Shown here: piece by piece, positions 42,626 through 52,534 of the stretch
How positions within the stretch are numbered: the stretch's first letter is position 1
Layout of the letters: every line of letters starts with the position of its first letter
Source of the DNA: Microbulbifer agarilyticus S89
GTDB taxonomy: Bacteria; Pseudomonadota; Gammaproteobacteria; Pseudomonadales; Cellvibrionaceae
Assembly: GCF_000220505.1 (NCBI RefSeq)
Contig: NZ_AFPJ01000036.1
Location: 1 to 64,000, forward strand
Direction: 5' to 3'
Length of the DNA stretch: 64,000 bases
Position numbers and translations under genes: made by a program
Notes under the pieces: model-generated
What the model was told of the DNA's origin: nothing
The model's input: only the letters and a program-made list of their open reading frames with translations
Databases searched by the model: none

Positions 42626-42930
42626 GAAATGGCGTGGTATTGCGGTACAACAGGGTGGCTATTGTACGAGAATTTCTCTCACTTGGTTAGTTATTGCGCA
42701 ATGGCGATTGGCGGGGCTCGGTAACCTGTGAAACCCCCTGGGCGTGAAAAGTTAGATGGACAGATCTGGCAGGTAAAATGGACGAAAATGACGCTTTTAT
42801 AGGGGTTCTTGGTTGCTTCTGTAACTAATAAGTGTTTGATTTTGAAAGGTTCTTTTACCGATAATATCGCCCGCTCAATGGCTGGTATCCAATACCGCAT
42901 CAATAAAATACAAAAAATGAGGGAAGAACC
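42626..42930. promoter_or_regulatory. Intergenic region upstream of oadGAB
   Basis: 305 bp without a gene. It must contain the divergent promoters for dusC and the oad operon. I see no repeat or operator-like motif. A ribosome site GAGGGAAG precedes the GTG at 42,931. Confidence 0.5.
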
Positions 42931-43179
42931 GTGCAAGAAGCATTAATGCAGCAGGGCCTGGACATCACACTGTTCGGCATGGGCATTGTATTTACATTTC
43001 TGCTGTTGCTGGTGATTTGCACCACCGTCATGTCACGCGTGATGACGCGCTTTTTCCCCGAGGCTGAACCCGCAGCCGCTCCTTCCCCTGCATCAGCGGG
43101 GCAATCGACTGTCGGCAATGCGCGTCTTCGTAAAATCATCGAAGAGGCCATCAAGCAACACCGCAATCGTCCCAAATAG
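42931..43179 (+). CDS. oadG: Oxaloacetate decarboxylase gamma subunit
   Basis: 82-residue protein with one N-terminal membrane helix (FGMGIVFTFLLLLVICTTVM) and a hydrophilic Pro/Ala-rich tail, the normal OadG layout. It anchors OadA to OadB in the Na+-pumping oxaloacetate decarboxylase complex. The GTG start is preferred for its ribosome site; an ATG at 42,946 is possible. First gene of oadGAB. Confidence 0.9.
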   Translation: MQEALMQQGLDITLFGMGIVFTFLLLLVICTTVMSRVMTRFFPEAEPAAAPSPASAGQSTVGNARLRKIIEEAIKQHRNRPK

Positions 43180-43268
43180 TTTTTACATAATGAATGCACC
43201 GGTTTAGGTCGGAGCACATAACGACAACATTCATTTTTCCAAGATCAATTTTCGAAGAGAGATCAGCT

Positions 43269-45077
43269 ATGACTGAGGTTAACTCTTTAGCTAAAAAATC
43301 CCCGCTTGGGATTACCGACGTAGTCCTGCGTGACGCCCACCAATCGCTTTTTGCTACACGCCTGCGCCTGGATGACATGCTGCCAATTGCAGAAAAGCTG
43401 GATAAGGTCGGATTCTGGTCTCTCGAGTCTTGGGGCGGTGCGACATTCGATGCGTGTATTCGCTACCTTGGCGAGGACCCATGGGAGCGTATTCGCGAAC
43501 TGAAAAAAGCGATGCCCAATACGCCGCAGCAAATGCTGTTCCGTGGCCAGAATATTCTCGGCTACCGTCACTACGCGGATGATGTGGTGGATAAGTTTGT
43601 TGAGCGCGCGGCCACCAACGGTGTGGACGTATTCCGCGTGTTCGATGCGATGAATGATATGCGCAACCTGAAAACTGCACTGGCTGCGGTAAAGAAGCAG
43701 GGTAAACATGCGCAAGGCACTATTTCTTATACCGTAAGCCCGGTTCACAACATGGACCTGTGGGTAGACCTGGGGCGCCAGATCGAGGACATGGGTGCGG
43801 ACTCTATCGCCATCAAAGATATGGCGGGCCTGCTGCGTCCCTATGAAGGCTACGAGCTGGTAAGCAAGCTGAAGGCCGCGGTGGACATTCCGATCCATAT
43901 GCAGTGTCACGCGACAACCGGCCTGTCTACGGCGACCGCACTGAAGTGCGTGGAAGCGGGCATCGACAATATCGATACCGCCATTTCTTCCATGTCCATG
44001 ACTTATGGTCACAGTCCCACGGAATCGGTGGTAGCAATTCTGGAAGGCACCGATCGCGATACCGGTCTCGACATCAATCTGCTCGAGGAAATTGCGGCGT
44101 ATTTCCGCGAGGTGCGCAAGAAGTACGCGAAGTTCGAAGGCTCCCTGCGGGGTGTCGACTCCCGAATCCTGGTTGCGCAGGTACCAGGTGGCATGCTGAC
44201 CAATATGGAAAACCAGCTGCGTGAACAGGGTGCCGGCGATCGCCTGGATGAAGTACTGGAAGAAATTCCGCGTGTGCGCAAAGACTTGGGTTTCATTCCA
44301 CTCGTTACCCCAACTTCGCAAATTGTCGGCACCCAGTCGGTATTGAACGTCCTCACTGGTGAACGTTACAAATCCATTTCCAAAGAAACCGCTGCCGTGC
44401 TCAAAGGCGAATACGGTGCGACGCCAGCGGACGTCAATAAAGAACTGCAAGACAAGGTACTGGATGGCGCCGAGCCGGTTACCTGTCGCCCCGCGGACCT
44501 GATTGCGCCGGAGCTGGACAAGTTGTCTGCCGAGCTGCAGCAGAAATCCACCGAGGACGATATCGCACTGACTGCAGGTGAGGGCGAGATCGATGATGTG
44601 CTGACCTACGCGCTATTTCCGCAAATTGGCCTCAAGTTCCTCAAGAACCGCAATAACCCGGATGCATTTGAGCCTGTGCCTACCGGCAACGAAAGCTCCG
44701 AGGTGAAGAACGACGACGGCGAAAGTGTGTACACCGTGTCGGTGGAAGGTGAGAGTTACACCGTGACCGTTGCCGATGGTGGCGACGTTACCGGTATGGT
44801 CAAAGTCGGCGGTGAAGCTGTCGCGGCACCTGCTGCGGCTGCCGCGCCGGCAGCGGCGGGCACCGGCGAGCCGGTAAAAGCACCTCTGGCCGGCAACATT
44901 TTCAAGGTGCTGGTAAAGCCGGGCGATCAGGTTGCCGAGGGCCAGACCATCGTCGTCCTGGAAGCCATGAAAATGGAAACCGCGGTCAGCGCACCGCGCG
45001 CTGGCAGCGTGACCAGCGTCACTGTGAAAGAGGGTGATGCCGTGGCGGTGGGCGATGACCTGCTGGCCATCGCGTAA
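43269..45077 (+). CDS. oadA: Oxaloacetate decarboxylase alpha subunit (biotin-containing)
   Basis: 602 residues from the ATG preceded by AGAGAGA. The N-terminal carboxyltransferase TIM barrel has [12 protein letters not shown] and MQCHATTG (metal-binding His). A linker region contains repeated Ala/Pro, and the C-terminal biotinyl domain has EAMKMET with the biotinylated Lys. It transfers CO2 from oxaloacetate to biotin. It sits between oadG and oadB, 11 bp before the latter. Confidence 0.96.
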   Translation: MTEVNSLAKKSPLGITDVVLRDAHQSLFATRLRLDDMLPIAEKLDKVGFWSLESWGGATFDACIRYLGEDPWERIRELKKAMPNTPQQMLFRGQNILGYRHYADDVVDKFVERAATNGVDVFRVFDAMNDMRNLKTALAAVKKQGKHAQGTISYTVSPVHNMDLWVDLGRQIEDMGADSIAIKDMAGLLRPYEGYELVSKLKAAVDIPIHMQCHATTGLSTATALKCVEAGIDNIDTAISSMSMTYGHSPTESVVAILEGTDRDTGLDINLLEEIAAYFREVRKKYAKFEGSLRGVDSRILVAQVPGGMLTNMENQLREQGAGDRLDEVLEEIPRVRKDLGFIPLVTPTSQIVGTQSVLNVLTGERYKSISKETAAVLKGEYGATPADVNKELQDKVLDGAEPVTCRPADLIAPELDKLSAELQQKSTEDDIALTAGEGEIDDVLTYALFPQIGLKFLKNRNNPDAFEPVPTGNESSEVKNDDGESVYTVSVEGESYTVTVADGGDVTGMVKVGGEAVAAPAAAAAPAAAGTGEPVKAPLAGNIFKVLVKPGDQVAEGQTIVVLEAMKMETAVSAPRAGSVTSVTVKEGDAVAVGDDLLAIA

Positions 45078-45088
45078 CGGAGGCCACA

Positions 45089-46402
45089 GTGGAAAATTTA
45101 GCAAATCTCTGGCTGTCATCTGGGGCAAACCAGATGACCATCGGGCAGTTCTCCATGATGGTGGTGTGCCTGGGGCTTCTGTTCCTGGCGATCCGCAAAA
45201 ACTTTGAACCGCTGCTACTGGTGCCGATTGGCTTCGGTGGAATCCTGGCGAATATTCCCGGCGCGAATTTGGCGCTGCCGGCAGTGGAGGCGGCGATGTA
45301 TTCCGGCGACGCCGGTGTACTTGCACAGCTTTCCCAGGCGCTGGGCCTCGCGGGCTTTGAGTCGATGGAAAGCCTCAAGGTTGCTCTGGAGAATGCGCCG
45401 GCGGCCGCTGCGGAACGCGCCGCGCAAGTTGCCGCGGACGCGGGCTTCTCCAATGGCATGCTGTATAACTTCTATAACGTTGCCATCGCCTCCGGTGTTG
45501 CACCGCTGGTGATTTTTATGGGCGTAGGCGCGATGACGGACTTTGGCCCGCTACTGGCCAACCCGCGTACCCTGTTCCTCGGCGCTGCGGCCCAGTTCGG
45601 TATTTTTGCCACAGTCCTTGGTGCCGTTGGCATGTCCGCGATGGGCATTATGGATTTCTCTATCGCGGATGCGGCCGCCATCGGTATTATCGGCGGCGCC
45701 GACGGCCCAACGGCCATCTATGTATCCAGCCTGCTGGCGCCCGACCTGCTGGGTGCAATTGCGGTAGCGGCGTATTCCTACATGGCACTGGTGCCACTGA
45801 TTCAGCCGCCGATAATGCGCGCCCTGACGACCGAGCAGGAGCGTCGTATCGAAATGGTGCAGCTGCGCCATGTGAGCAAAAGCGAAAAGATCGTGTTTCC
45901 GCTGGTGCTGCTGATTCTGGTTGCGCTGTTCCTGCCGGATGCCGCGCCACTGTTGGGGATGTTCTGTTTCGGTAACCTGATGCGCGAGTGTGGCGTGGTT
46001 TCTCGCCTGTCCGATACCGCACAGAATGCACTGATTAATATCACCACCATTTTCCTGGGGCTTTCTGTTGGCTCGAAGCTGGCCGCGGACAAGTTCCTCG
46101 ATCCGAAAACCCTGGGTATTCTGGCACTGGGTATTGTGGCCTTCGCGATTGGTACGGCGGCCGGCGTACTGATGGCCAAGCTGTTGAACATGGTGAGCAA
46201 GAACAAGGTGAACCCACTGATCGGTTCTGCAGGTGTTTCCGCGGTACCGATGGCGGCCCGGGTGTCCAACAAACTGGGCCTAGAGGCGAACCCGCACAAC
46301 TTCCTGCTGATGCACGCCATGGGCCCCAATGTGGCCGGCGTAATTGGCTCTGCGGTTGCCGCCGGGGTGATGATTACCATGGTGCGGGCCATGGGTGGTT
46401 AA
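45089..46402 (+). CDS. oadB: Oxaloacetate decarboxylase beta subunit, Na+ pump
   Basis: 437-residue integral membrane subunit that decarboxylates carboxybiotin and exports Na+. Motifs [13 protein letters not shown] (Na+-site aspartate) and [23 protein letters not shown] are those of OadB. GTG start with ACGGAGG upstream. The Na+ gradient generated would support the Na+ symporter in the muropeptide region. Confidence 0.96.
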   Translation: MENLANLWLSSGANQMTIGQFSMMVVCLGLLFLAIRKNFEPLLLVPIGFGGILANIPGANLALPAVEAAMYSGDAGVLAQLSQALGLAGFESMESLKVALENAPAAAAERAAQVAADAGFSNGMLYNFYNVAIASGVAPLVIFMGVGAMTDFGPLLANPRTLFLGAAAQFGIFATVLGAVGMSAMGIMDFSIADAAAIGIIGGADGPTAIYVSSLLAPDLLGAIAVAAYSYMALVPLIQPPIMRALTTEQERRIEMVQLRHVSKSEKIVFPLVLLILVALFLPDAAPLLGMFCFGNLMRECGVVSRLSDTAQNALINITTIFLGLSVGSKLAADKFLDPKTLGILALGIVAFAIGTAAGVLMAKLLNMVSKNKVNPLIGSAGVSAVPMAARVSNKLGLEANPHNFLLMHAMGPNVAGVIGSAVAAGVMITMVRAMGG

Positions 46403-46422
46403 CGGCCGCGACTGGTTAGGTG

Positions 46423-46449
46423 AAAAACCCCGCTCTAGCGGGGTTTTTT
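46423..46449 (+). terminator. Intrinsic terminator after oadB
   Basis: AAAAACCCCGCT-CT-AGCGGGGTTTTT stem with T-run. Confidence 0.93.
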
Positions 46450-46590
46450 ATTGCTCAAACTTACGTGTGACCGACTAGTTTCTTCTTTCCGGGGCGGATG
46501 CTTCGCACCATAGGGTGCTTGCCTCCCTCGTGGTAAGATGGCTGCCGTTTTACTGTCAGTGGTCCTTATCGGGGCCCGGAAGGAGAGGCT

Positions 46591-47379
46591 ATGTCCTGGT
46601 TGGGAGCGGGTATCGGCGCCGGTATCGGCATGATGTTTGGTGGGCCGATTGGTGCTGCCCTGGGTGCCTGGGTCGGCAGTTCGTTTAGCTCCGGGCTGAA
46701 AAGACTCAGCGAGCAGGGCATCCCGCTCAATCGCGATGGTGCGCAAACGGTATTTATTGTCGCGCTGTTTTCGATGCTGGCGAAAATGGCCAAGGCGGAC
46801 GGCCAGGTATCGAAGGCTGAGGTCCAGCTCATCGATGACTTCATCAATAACAATCTGCGCCTGAATGTAGAGGACCGCCGGCAGGCGATAAAGATTTTTC
46901 AGAATGCCAAGTCAGATCAGTTTTCGATTTACGACTATGCCCGCCAATATCGCCAGCTTATCCGCAATCAGGCTATGCGCGAAATGGTTTACCGCTTGTT
47001 GTTTGCGGTGGCGTTTGCGGATGGTGAGCTGCATCCCGCGGAAGAGCAGATATTGCGTAAGATCCCTGAAGAGCTGGGGCTGCATGCATCTATTTTTACC
47101 GCCATGTTTAATGAGTTTGGCCACGGTGGTCCCGCCACCAGCGAGGGAAGTCTCAAGGCGCATTACGATGTTCTGGAATGCAGCCCGGATGTGAGTGATC
47201 GAGAGCTCAAGCTGGCTTACCGACGCAAGGCGGCGGAATTCCACCCGGACAAAATCGCTTCCAAAGGTTTGCCGGAAGAGTTTATGCGCCACGCAGAAGA
47301 TCAGATGAAAAGCATTACCGTGGCTTACGACACTATTGTTGCCGCGCGTAAGCGCGAGGCGGCGGTGAACCAGGCCTGA
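46591..47379 (+). CDS. djlA: DjlA-like co-chaperone (TerB + J-domain)
   Basis: 262 residues: an N-terminal glycine-zipper membrane segment (GAGIGAGIGMMFGGPIGAAL), a TerB-like helical domain (about 55-175; KADGQVSKAEVQ and FADGELHPAEEQ repeats) and a C-terminal J-domain (about 190-258) with the HPD motif in FHPDKI. DjlA stimulates DnaK at the membrane. Strong ribosome site GGAAGGAGAGG. The layout matches E. coli DjlA. Confidence 0.92.
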   Translation: MSWLGAGIGAGIGMMFGGPIGAALGAWVGSSFSSGLKRLSEQGIPLNRDGAQTVFIVALFSMLAKMAKADGQVSKAEVQLIDDFINNNLRLNVEDRRQAIKIFQNAKSDQFSIYDYARQYRQLIRNQAMREMVYRLLFAVAFADGELHPAEEQILRKIPEELGLHASIFTAMFNEFGHGGPATSEGSLKAHYDVLECSPDVSDRELKLAYRRKAAEFHPDKIASKGLPEEFMRHAEDQMKSITVAYDTIVAARKREAAVNQA

Positions 47380-47415
47380 TAAAGGCAATCCCAATTCGTT
47401 ATCCAAGAGAAGACC

Positions 47416-47721
47416 ATGTCACTTGCACAACAGATTCAGGAAAAACTTTCATCAGAGCTGGCGCCCTCGCATATAGAGGTACAGTGTGAGAGCCATATGC
47501 ATAACGTACCGGAAGGGGCGGAAATGCATTTTCGAGTGGTGCTGGTTAGTAGTGACTTTGACGGCCTGCGTAAGGTGCAGCGTCACCAGAAAGTGTACGG
47601 AGTGCTAGCCGAGGAAATGGCGGGCCCTATCCACGCCCTCGCCCTTCATTTATACACACCGCAAGAATGGCAGGGGCAGGCCCCGGAAAGTCCGCAGTGC
47701 CTTGGTGGTGGCAAGGGGTAA
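47416..47721 (+). CDS. bolA: BolA family protein
   Basis: 101 residues with the BolA fold signature: ESHMHNVPEGAEMHFRVVLVSS (His residues for Fe-S binding) and LRKVQRHQKVYGVLAEEM. BolA works with monothiol glutaredoxins and affects cell shape and stress responses. It follows the djlA-like gene by 36 bp in the same direction. Confidence 0.93.
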   Translation: MSLAQQIQEKLSSELAPSHIEVQCESHMHNVPEGAEMHFRVVLVSSDFDGLRKVQRHQKVYGVLAEEMAGPIHALALHLYTPQEWQGQAPESPQCLGGGKG

Positions 47722-48160
47722 GGTGTGTAGGGGCAGGGCTATGGGTTGGTGAAATCCGGCCCGTTTTTTTCTCACAACATTTCTTTACCTTTCTCGACGT
47801 TCCGTTTTCAAAAAAACCTGACGCTTGAATAGCTGACGGAAAATTTCCTCTTCTTTCTACGCGCCGGTTTGTGCGAACGCATCCCTGGCGCGAGTTTCAT
47901 CTTTGCTCCCTGGTTTGGCGCTATTTTTATCAAAAATGGCACGTTTTTCCCTGCCTACGGTTTGTGTTTCTATGCTGTGGATTTTCACGCCCGGCGTATC
48001 GTTATTTGTAATTAACGAAGTGCACGACAGAAACGCGCAAAAGTTCCACAACTGAAGATTTTTTTTGGTTGTTTTTTCTACAGCGGTTCGCTTCCGTGTC
48101 TAGACTGACAAGTGATTGGGTTAATTGCTGTTTAATTTGCCGAATACGATGGAGTTCTCA
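47722..48160. other. Intergenic region between bolA and ompW-like gene
   Basis: 439 bp without a supportable gene on either strand. It has an AT-rich end before the ompW-like gene that should contain its promoter. I see no repeat, tRNA or clear terminator. Confidence 0.5.
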
Positions 48161-48934
48161 ATGAAAATGACACGCGTTCTGACACCGCTTGCGATCGCTG
48201 TTGCTGCCATGGTTAGTGCCCAGCATGCAGCTGCTGATATGTGGAGTGATGGAGATTTTGTTGTTCGTGTTGGTGCCAGCTGGGTTGATGCCAATGACGA
48301 CGACAAGCAGTTCCGCTTGAGTGACGATGTTTTTGGTGCTGATTTCGATGTTGATTCGGATACCACCTGGAACATTTCTGGCGCCTGGTTGCCGGCGGAA
48401 CACTGGGGCGTAGAGCTGATGTATATCGGGTCTACTAACCACGATCTCGACATCAGAGGTATTCGTGATTCGGATGGTTTCATCTATACCGATGAGCGTT
48501 TCCGGGTTGGTAGTTTTGATGCGGAATATTCCAACGCATTTGTAAACTGGTACCCACTGAGCCGTGATTGCCTGGGTCAGCCATATATTGGTATTGGTGT
48601 GAACTACACCGATTTTAGTGATGAGAATATCCGCGCTGCGTTGAGTGACACGATCAATGATCCGCTGCTTGGCTTGGATATTCGTAATGTTCAATACGGC
48701 CTGGGACATTCCTGGGGTATTGCTGGCCAGGCGGGCGTAGATTTCCGCTTCGGTCGTGACAGTGCCTTCCTGGTGAATGCGGCAGTACTGTACATCGATG
48801 CCGATACCGATCTGACCACTTACTTCACCGAAACAATAGTCACTGATCCGCTGACATCGCGTCGACGCGCAGTGACTTCAAGCGTCGACTACAGCCCATG
48901 GATCTTCAACCTGGGTGTTGGCTACTCTTTTTAA
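48161..48934 (+). CDS. OmpW family outer-membrane protein
   Basis: 257 residues; a signal peptide ends at QHAAA, followed by the OmpW-like eight-stranded barrel. Typical features are GDFVVRVGASWV at the N-terminus, ISGAWLPAEHWGVELMYIG, YIGIGVNYTDF and the aromatic C-terminus WIFNLGVGYSF. OmpW proteins take up small hydrophobic compounds or iron-related ligands. ATG 48,161 is chosen because GGAG lies six bases upstream and the signal peptide starts there. Confidence 0.9.
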   Translation: MKMTRVLTPLAIAVAAMVSAQHAAADMWSDGDFVVRVGASWVDANDDDKQFRLSDDVFGADFDVDSDTTWNISGAWLPAEHWGVELMYIGSTNHDLDIRGIRDSDGFIYTDERFRVGSFDAEYSNAFVNWYPLSRDCLGQPYIGIGVNYTDFSDENIRAALSDTINDPLLGLDIRNVQYGLGHSWGIAGQAGVDFRFGRDSAFLVNAAVLYIDADTDLTTYFTETIVTDPLTSRRRAVTSSVDYSPWIFNLGVGYSF

Positions 48935-48975
48935 TTGCTAACCGCAGTTAATAGATAGCGTTCACGGAAGAACGG

Positions 48976-49000
48976 AAAAGGCACCCTCGGGTGCCTTTTT
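48976..49000. terminator. Intrinsic terminator after ompW-like gene
   Basis: AAAAGGCACCC-TC-GGGTGCCTTTT hairpin with T-run. Confidence 0.92.
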
Positions 49001-49037
49001 CTTTAGATAGTTTCGAAGTTAATGGACTGGTCTGTTC

Positions 49038-50030
49038 ATGGAGTACCGCGACTACTACCAGATACTCGGTGTCGAGCGCACCGCAGCGCAAGATGAAATC
49101 AAACGGGCCTATCGCAAACTGGCGCGCAAGTTTCACCCGGATGTGAGTAAAGAGGATGATGCGGAAGAGCGCTTCAAGGAAGTGAGCGAAGCGTATGAAG
49201 TGTTAAAAGATCCAGAGAAGCGCGCAGCCTACGATCAGCTGGGTAAAAGCTGGAATAGCGGCGAGGACTTTCGTCCGCCACCCGACTGGGATCAGGGGTT
49301 TGAGTTTCGCGGAGGTGGTTACACCGATGCGGACCCGGAAGCATTCAGCGACTTTTTTGAGAGTCTATTTGGCAGGGGTGGATTTCAGCACGGGGGTGCG
49401 CACCAGGGCGGCTTTCATCAAGGTGGATTTCATCAGGGCGGCTTTCATCAAGGTGGAGGACAGTTTCACGCGCAGGGGGAAAATACGCACGCGAAGATTG
49501 CCATTGATGTCGAAGATAGCTATCGCGGCAGCAAGCGACAAATTTCACTCAAGCATTCGGAGCTTGGTCCCGATGGACGCCCTGAAATCAAAGAGCGCAA
49601 GCTCAATATCACGATTCCAAAAGGTGTGACGGAGGGACAGCAGATTCGTCTCGCTGGCCAGGGGCAGCCGGGTATTGGCGACGGCAAGCCCGGCGACCTC
49701 TACCTGGAAATCGTATTCAATTCACACTCCCGGTTCAGTGTTGAAGGGAAAACGGTCTATTTGGACCTACCGGTGGCGCCCTGGGAGGCTGCACTCGGCG
49801 GCAAGGTTCCTGTGCAAACGCCAGACGGCACTCTTAATCTGACGCTGCCTGCCAATAGCAAGAATGGTGGCAAGCTGCGCTTGAAGGGCAAGGGGCTACC
49901 GGCGAAAGAGCCGGGCGATCTGTATGTGGTTCTGGATGTGGTGACGCCACCAGCGAATACGGATGCAGAGAAAGAGGCGTATCGCAATTTTCAGGGCGCC
50001 TTCCAGTTTGACCCAAGAAGCGGTGTGTAA
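49038..50030 (+). CDS. cbpA: CbpA-type DnaJ-class chaperone
   Basis: 330 residues. N-terminal J-domain (4-69) with HPD in FHPDVSK; a Gly/Phe-rich linker containing GGFHQ repeats (about 114-141); and C-terminal DnaJ substrate-binding domains (about 145-310) without a zinc finger, as in CbpA. CbpA is a nucleoid-associated DnaK co-chaperone. The next gene is its inhibitor cbpM, 14 bp downstream, which confirms the identity. Confidence 0.94.
   Translation: MEYRDYYQILGVERTAAQDEIKRAYRKLARKFHPDVSKEDDAEERFKEVSEAYEVLKDPEKRAAYDQLGKSWNSGEDFRPPPDWDQGFEFRGGGYTDADPEAFSDFFESLFGRGGFQHGGAHQGGFHQGGFHQGGFHQGGGQFHAQGENTHAKIAIDVEDSYRGSKRQISLKHSELGPDGRPEIKERKLNITIPKGVTEGQQIRLAGQGQPGIGDGKPGDLYLEIVFNSHSRFSVEGKTVYLDLPVAPWEAALGGKVPVQTPDGTLNLTLPANSKNGGKLRLKGKGLPAKEPGDLYVVLDVVTPPANTDAEKEAYRNFQGAFQFDPRSGV
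49392..49451 (+). repeat. 15-bp coding tandem repeats (GGFHQ)
   Basis: Three exact GGFHQ codon blocks (49,407-49,451) follow a GGAHQ variant. Codon choice alternates (GGCGGCTTTCATCAA / GGTGGATTTCATCAG), giving a 30-bp higher-order repeat. Likely slippage-prone. Confidence 0.85.
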
Positions 50031-50044
50031 AGAGAGGCTCGAAT

Positions 50045-50359
50045 ATGCAGTCTGATGATCAATGGATTGGGCAAGTCGAAATTCTGGATGAGCAAAGCCG
50101 CATGACGCTCCGCGAGCTGTGTGCCGCCTGTGGGCTATCTGCCGAGCAGGTGATGAGCCTGGTGGATCAGGGCGTCATTGATGCGGAAACCCAAGGTGGT
50201 GGAGTGCAGTTCAGTGGTATCTGTGTCCGCCGAGTTCGACGCGTGTACCGGCTGGAAAGGGATCTGGGGGTGAATCACGCAGGTGCCGCCTTGGCACTGG
50301 AGCTACTCGATGAGATCGAGCAGCTCCGCGCTAGAATTCGGCGGCTTGAGCGCCGTTAA
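50045..50359 (+). CDS. cbpM: Chaperone modulatory protein CbpM
   Basis: 104-residue MerR-like helical protein (TLRELCAACGLSAEQVMSLVDQGVI, then VRRVRRVYRLERDLGVN) ending in a coiled-coil-like stretch EQLRARIRRLERR. CbpM binds the J-domain of CbpA and blocks its activity. Same operon as cbpA. Confidence 0.92.
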   Translation: MQSDDQWIGQVEILDEQSRMTLRELCAACGLSAEQVMSLVDQGVIDAETQGGGVQFSGICVRRVRRVYRLERDLGVNHAGAALALELLDEIEQLRARIRRLERR

Positions 50360-50380
50360 TACCGGTTCAGGCTTTGCTGC

Positions 50381-51367
50381 TCAGGCGACTGCCTTGGTGG
50401 TGATTTCGAAGGCGAGATAGGACGTATAGGCCAAATAGGCTGCCAGCAGGATGGCGCCTTCCACGCGATTGATGCGCCCCTGGCGCCCGCGAAACCCGTA
50501 GCCAAAGATGAAAAGGGCAATGGTGAGACCCATTACCATTGGCCAGTCCCGAGTAATGAGCTCATGCGGTACATCTGGCATCGGCGCGATGGCGCCCGCG
50601 ATGCCGACCACGGCCAGCAGGTTAAACATATTCGAGCCAACCACATTACCAATGGCGATATCGTGCTGGCCTTTCTTCGCCGCCACCAGGGTGGCGGCCA
50701 GCTCTGGCAATGACGTGCCTAGGGCGACGATAGTGAGGCCGATAATAAGGTCGCTGACGCCGAGCTGCTGGGCGATGGTCACCGCGCCCCACACCAGCAT
50801 GCGCGAACTCACGATCAGCAATACCAGGCCCGCCACAACCCAGAACAGCGCCTTGCCCAGTGGCATGTCGTGCTCTTCCAGGTTTTGTTCCATGCCCCCT
50901 TCGATTTCGTCGCCTTTACCTTTGATCGCAGAATAGATGGACCAACCAATCACGCCGAAAAAGCCGGCCAACAGAATGAAGGACTCGGTGCGGCTAAGCC
51001 CACCATTCCAGAAGAATGCTGCAGTTAAACAGGTGATTGCCAACAGCAACGGCAGTTCTTTGTGGATGATCTTACTGTGGACGGTCAGGGGGATAATGAG
51101 CGCAGTAGTACCCAGAATCAGGCCGGTGTTGGCAATATTGGAACCGTAGGCGTTACCCAGCGCCAGGCCAGGGCTACCGTCCAGGGCGGCCATGGCAGAC
51201 ACCACCATTTCCGGCGCAGAGGTGCCAAACCCCACGATCACCATACCGATCAGCAGTGGCGGCATACCGGCATGTTTTGCCGTTGCAGCAGCGCCATCGA
51301 CAAAGCGATCAGCACTCCACATCAGCAGGATAAATCCGGCAACGATGGCGATCAGGGCGAGAATCAT
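50381..51367 (-). CDS. Calcium/sodium antiporter, YrbG-type (CaCA family)
   Basis: 328 residues with two homologous five-helix halves, each carrying the alpha-repeat signature GFGTSAPEMVVS and ALGTSLPELAAT. This is the K+-independent Ca2+/Na+ antiporter family (YrbG). The start at 51,367 has AAGGA upstream; a longer frame lacks conservation. Single gene, convergent with cbpM. Confidence 0.93.
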   Translation of the reverse strand: MILALIAIVAGFILLMWSADRFVDGAAATAKHAGMPPLLIGMVIVGFGTSAPEMVVSAMAALDGSPGLALGNAYGSNIANTGLILGTTALIIPLTVHSKIIHKELPLLLAITCLTAAFFWNGGLSRTESFILLAGFFGVIGWSIYSAIKGKGDEIEGGMEQNLEEHDMPLGKALFWVVAGLVLLIVSSRMLVWGAVTIAQQLGVSDLIIGLTIVALGTSLPELAATLVAAKKGQHDIAIGNVVGSNMFNLLAVVGIAGAIAPMPDVPHELITRDWPMVMGLTIALFIFGYGFRGRQGRINRVEGAILLAAYLAYTSYLAFEITTKAVA

Positions 51368-51580
51368 AGCGGTCCTTAAAAGTTCTGAATGTCCATTCGT
51401 CGCAACCGCTTCGCCGGCTGTGACTCCAGGGGTAAAACTGGTGGCCGATTGTAACCACAAAGCCAAGCAGTTCCAGTGCAAAAATCAAGATGACACAAAT
51501 CTGGTGGCCGAATCTGGCGGACTCTACAGTTTGGTCTGATTTTATCTCTGCTACTGCGAGTGGACAGGAGGCGTTGGGCG

Positions 51581-52519
51581 ATGAACAAGAAGCTTTTGTT
51601 GGGTGCCTTGATTGGGGCAGGTATGTCCATGCTGAATAAAAAGATTCGGCAGCAATCGGCGCCTGCTCCCGGCACACCGCCTCCAGACTTCTCCAAGGTG
51701 GCGCCACCGAAACAGCCGGGTGCGACTGATGGTTCACCCAGTCTGGAGGACATTCTTGCGCGTGCGGGCCAGCCAGGCGGTTTCAAACCGGGCAATTCTC
51801 CAGGTAATGCGCCGGGTGGTGGCGGGAGCGGTGGCGATATTTTCGGTGGAGCCGTGCCTGCAGGTGCAGGGGCTGGAGGTGCCGCAGTACTGATGGAAAT
51901 GGCGCGGCGTATATTTGCCCAAATGCAGCAGTCTGGTGGTGCCGTCCCGGGAGGGATGCCTGGCGGAGCGCCCGGTGGTGCCGCACCGAGTGGCGGCGGA
52001 ATGGGTGGGCTGGGAGAGATACTCGGCCAAATTTTTGGTGGTGCCGGCGGCAAGTTCGGTCAGCAGGGGCCGCAGGGGCCGCAAAACAACCCGGGTGGGT
52101 GGAACAAGCTGGAGCCTCAGGGCAAAGGAGGTTTGTTTGGCTTTGTGAATACTGAGGCGGCAAATGGCGCAGCCGGAGGTGAACAGGCGGAGCTGATGCT
52201 GAAAGCCATGGTGGCTGCGGCACAGGCCGATGGCCGCATTGATGAGTCGGAGCAGCGAAATATCATGCAAGCCCTGGAAGGTCAGCTCGACAGCAGCGAG
52301 CTGGAAGAGCTGCGCACCTTCCTCACCACGCCGATTAGCTTGGACGAAGTGGTCGAGGCGGTGGACGATCCGGCCACCGCATTTAATCTGTACCTGGTTT
52401 CAGCCATGACTATCAACCCGGATAATCCGCAGGAAAAAGCCTATATGGCCGCGCTCGCGGACAGACTTGGGGTTTCCGACCAGGCAGCACAGGTGGTTGA
52501 AGCCCAGCTGCCGCGTTAG
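51581..52519 (+). CDS. DUF533 (YebE-like) protein
   Basis: 312 residues from the ATG preceded by GGAGG. A short hydrophobic N-terminus (KLLLGALIGAGMSML), a long Gly/Pro/Ala-rich low-complexity middle (about 25-190), and a C-terminal TerB-like helical domain (about 200-310; AAAQADGRIDESEQRNIM). DUF533 proteins such as YebE are membrane-associated and of unknown function. The low-complexity segment is longer than in E. coli YebE. Confidence 0.87.
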   Translation: MNKKLLLGALIGAGMSMLNKKIRQQSAPAPGTPPPDFSKVAPPKQPGATDGSPSLEDILARAGQPGGFKPGNSPGNAPGGGGSGGDIFGGAVPAGAGAGGAAVLMEMARRIFAQMQQSGGAVPGGMPGGAPGGAAPSGGGMGGLGEILGQIFGGAGGKFGQQGPQGPQNNPGGWNKLEPQGKGGLFGFVNTEAANGAAGGEQAELMLKAMVAAAQADGRIDESEQRNIMQALEGQLDSSELEELRTFLTTPISLDEVVEAVDDPATAFNLYLVSAMTINPDNPQEKAYMAALADRLGVSDQAAQVVEAQLPR

Positions 52520-52534
52520 GCCTCAAAGCAGCCT

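Noticed and set aside
43287-44450. 387-codon open frame antisense to oadA
   Set aside because: oadA is unambiguous from its carboxyltransferase and biotinyl motifs; the antisense frame is a shadow.
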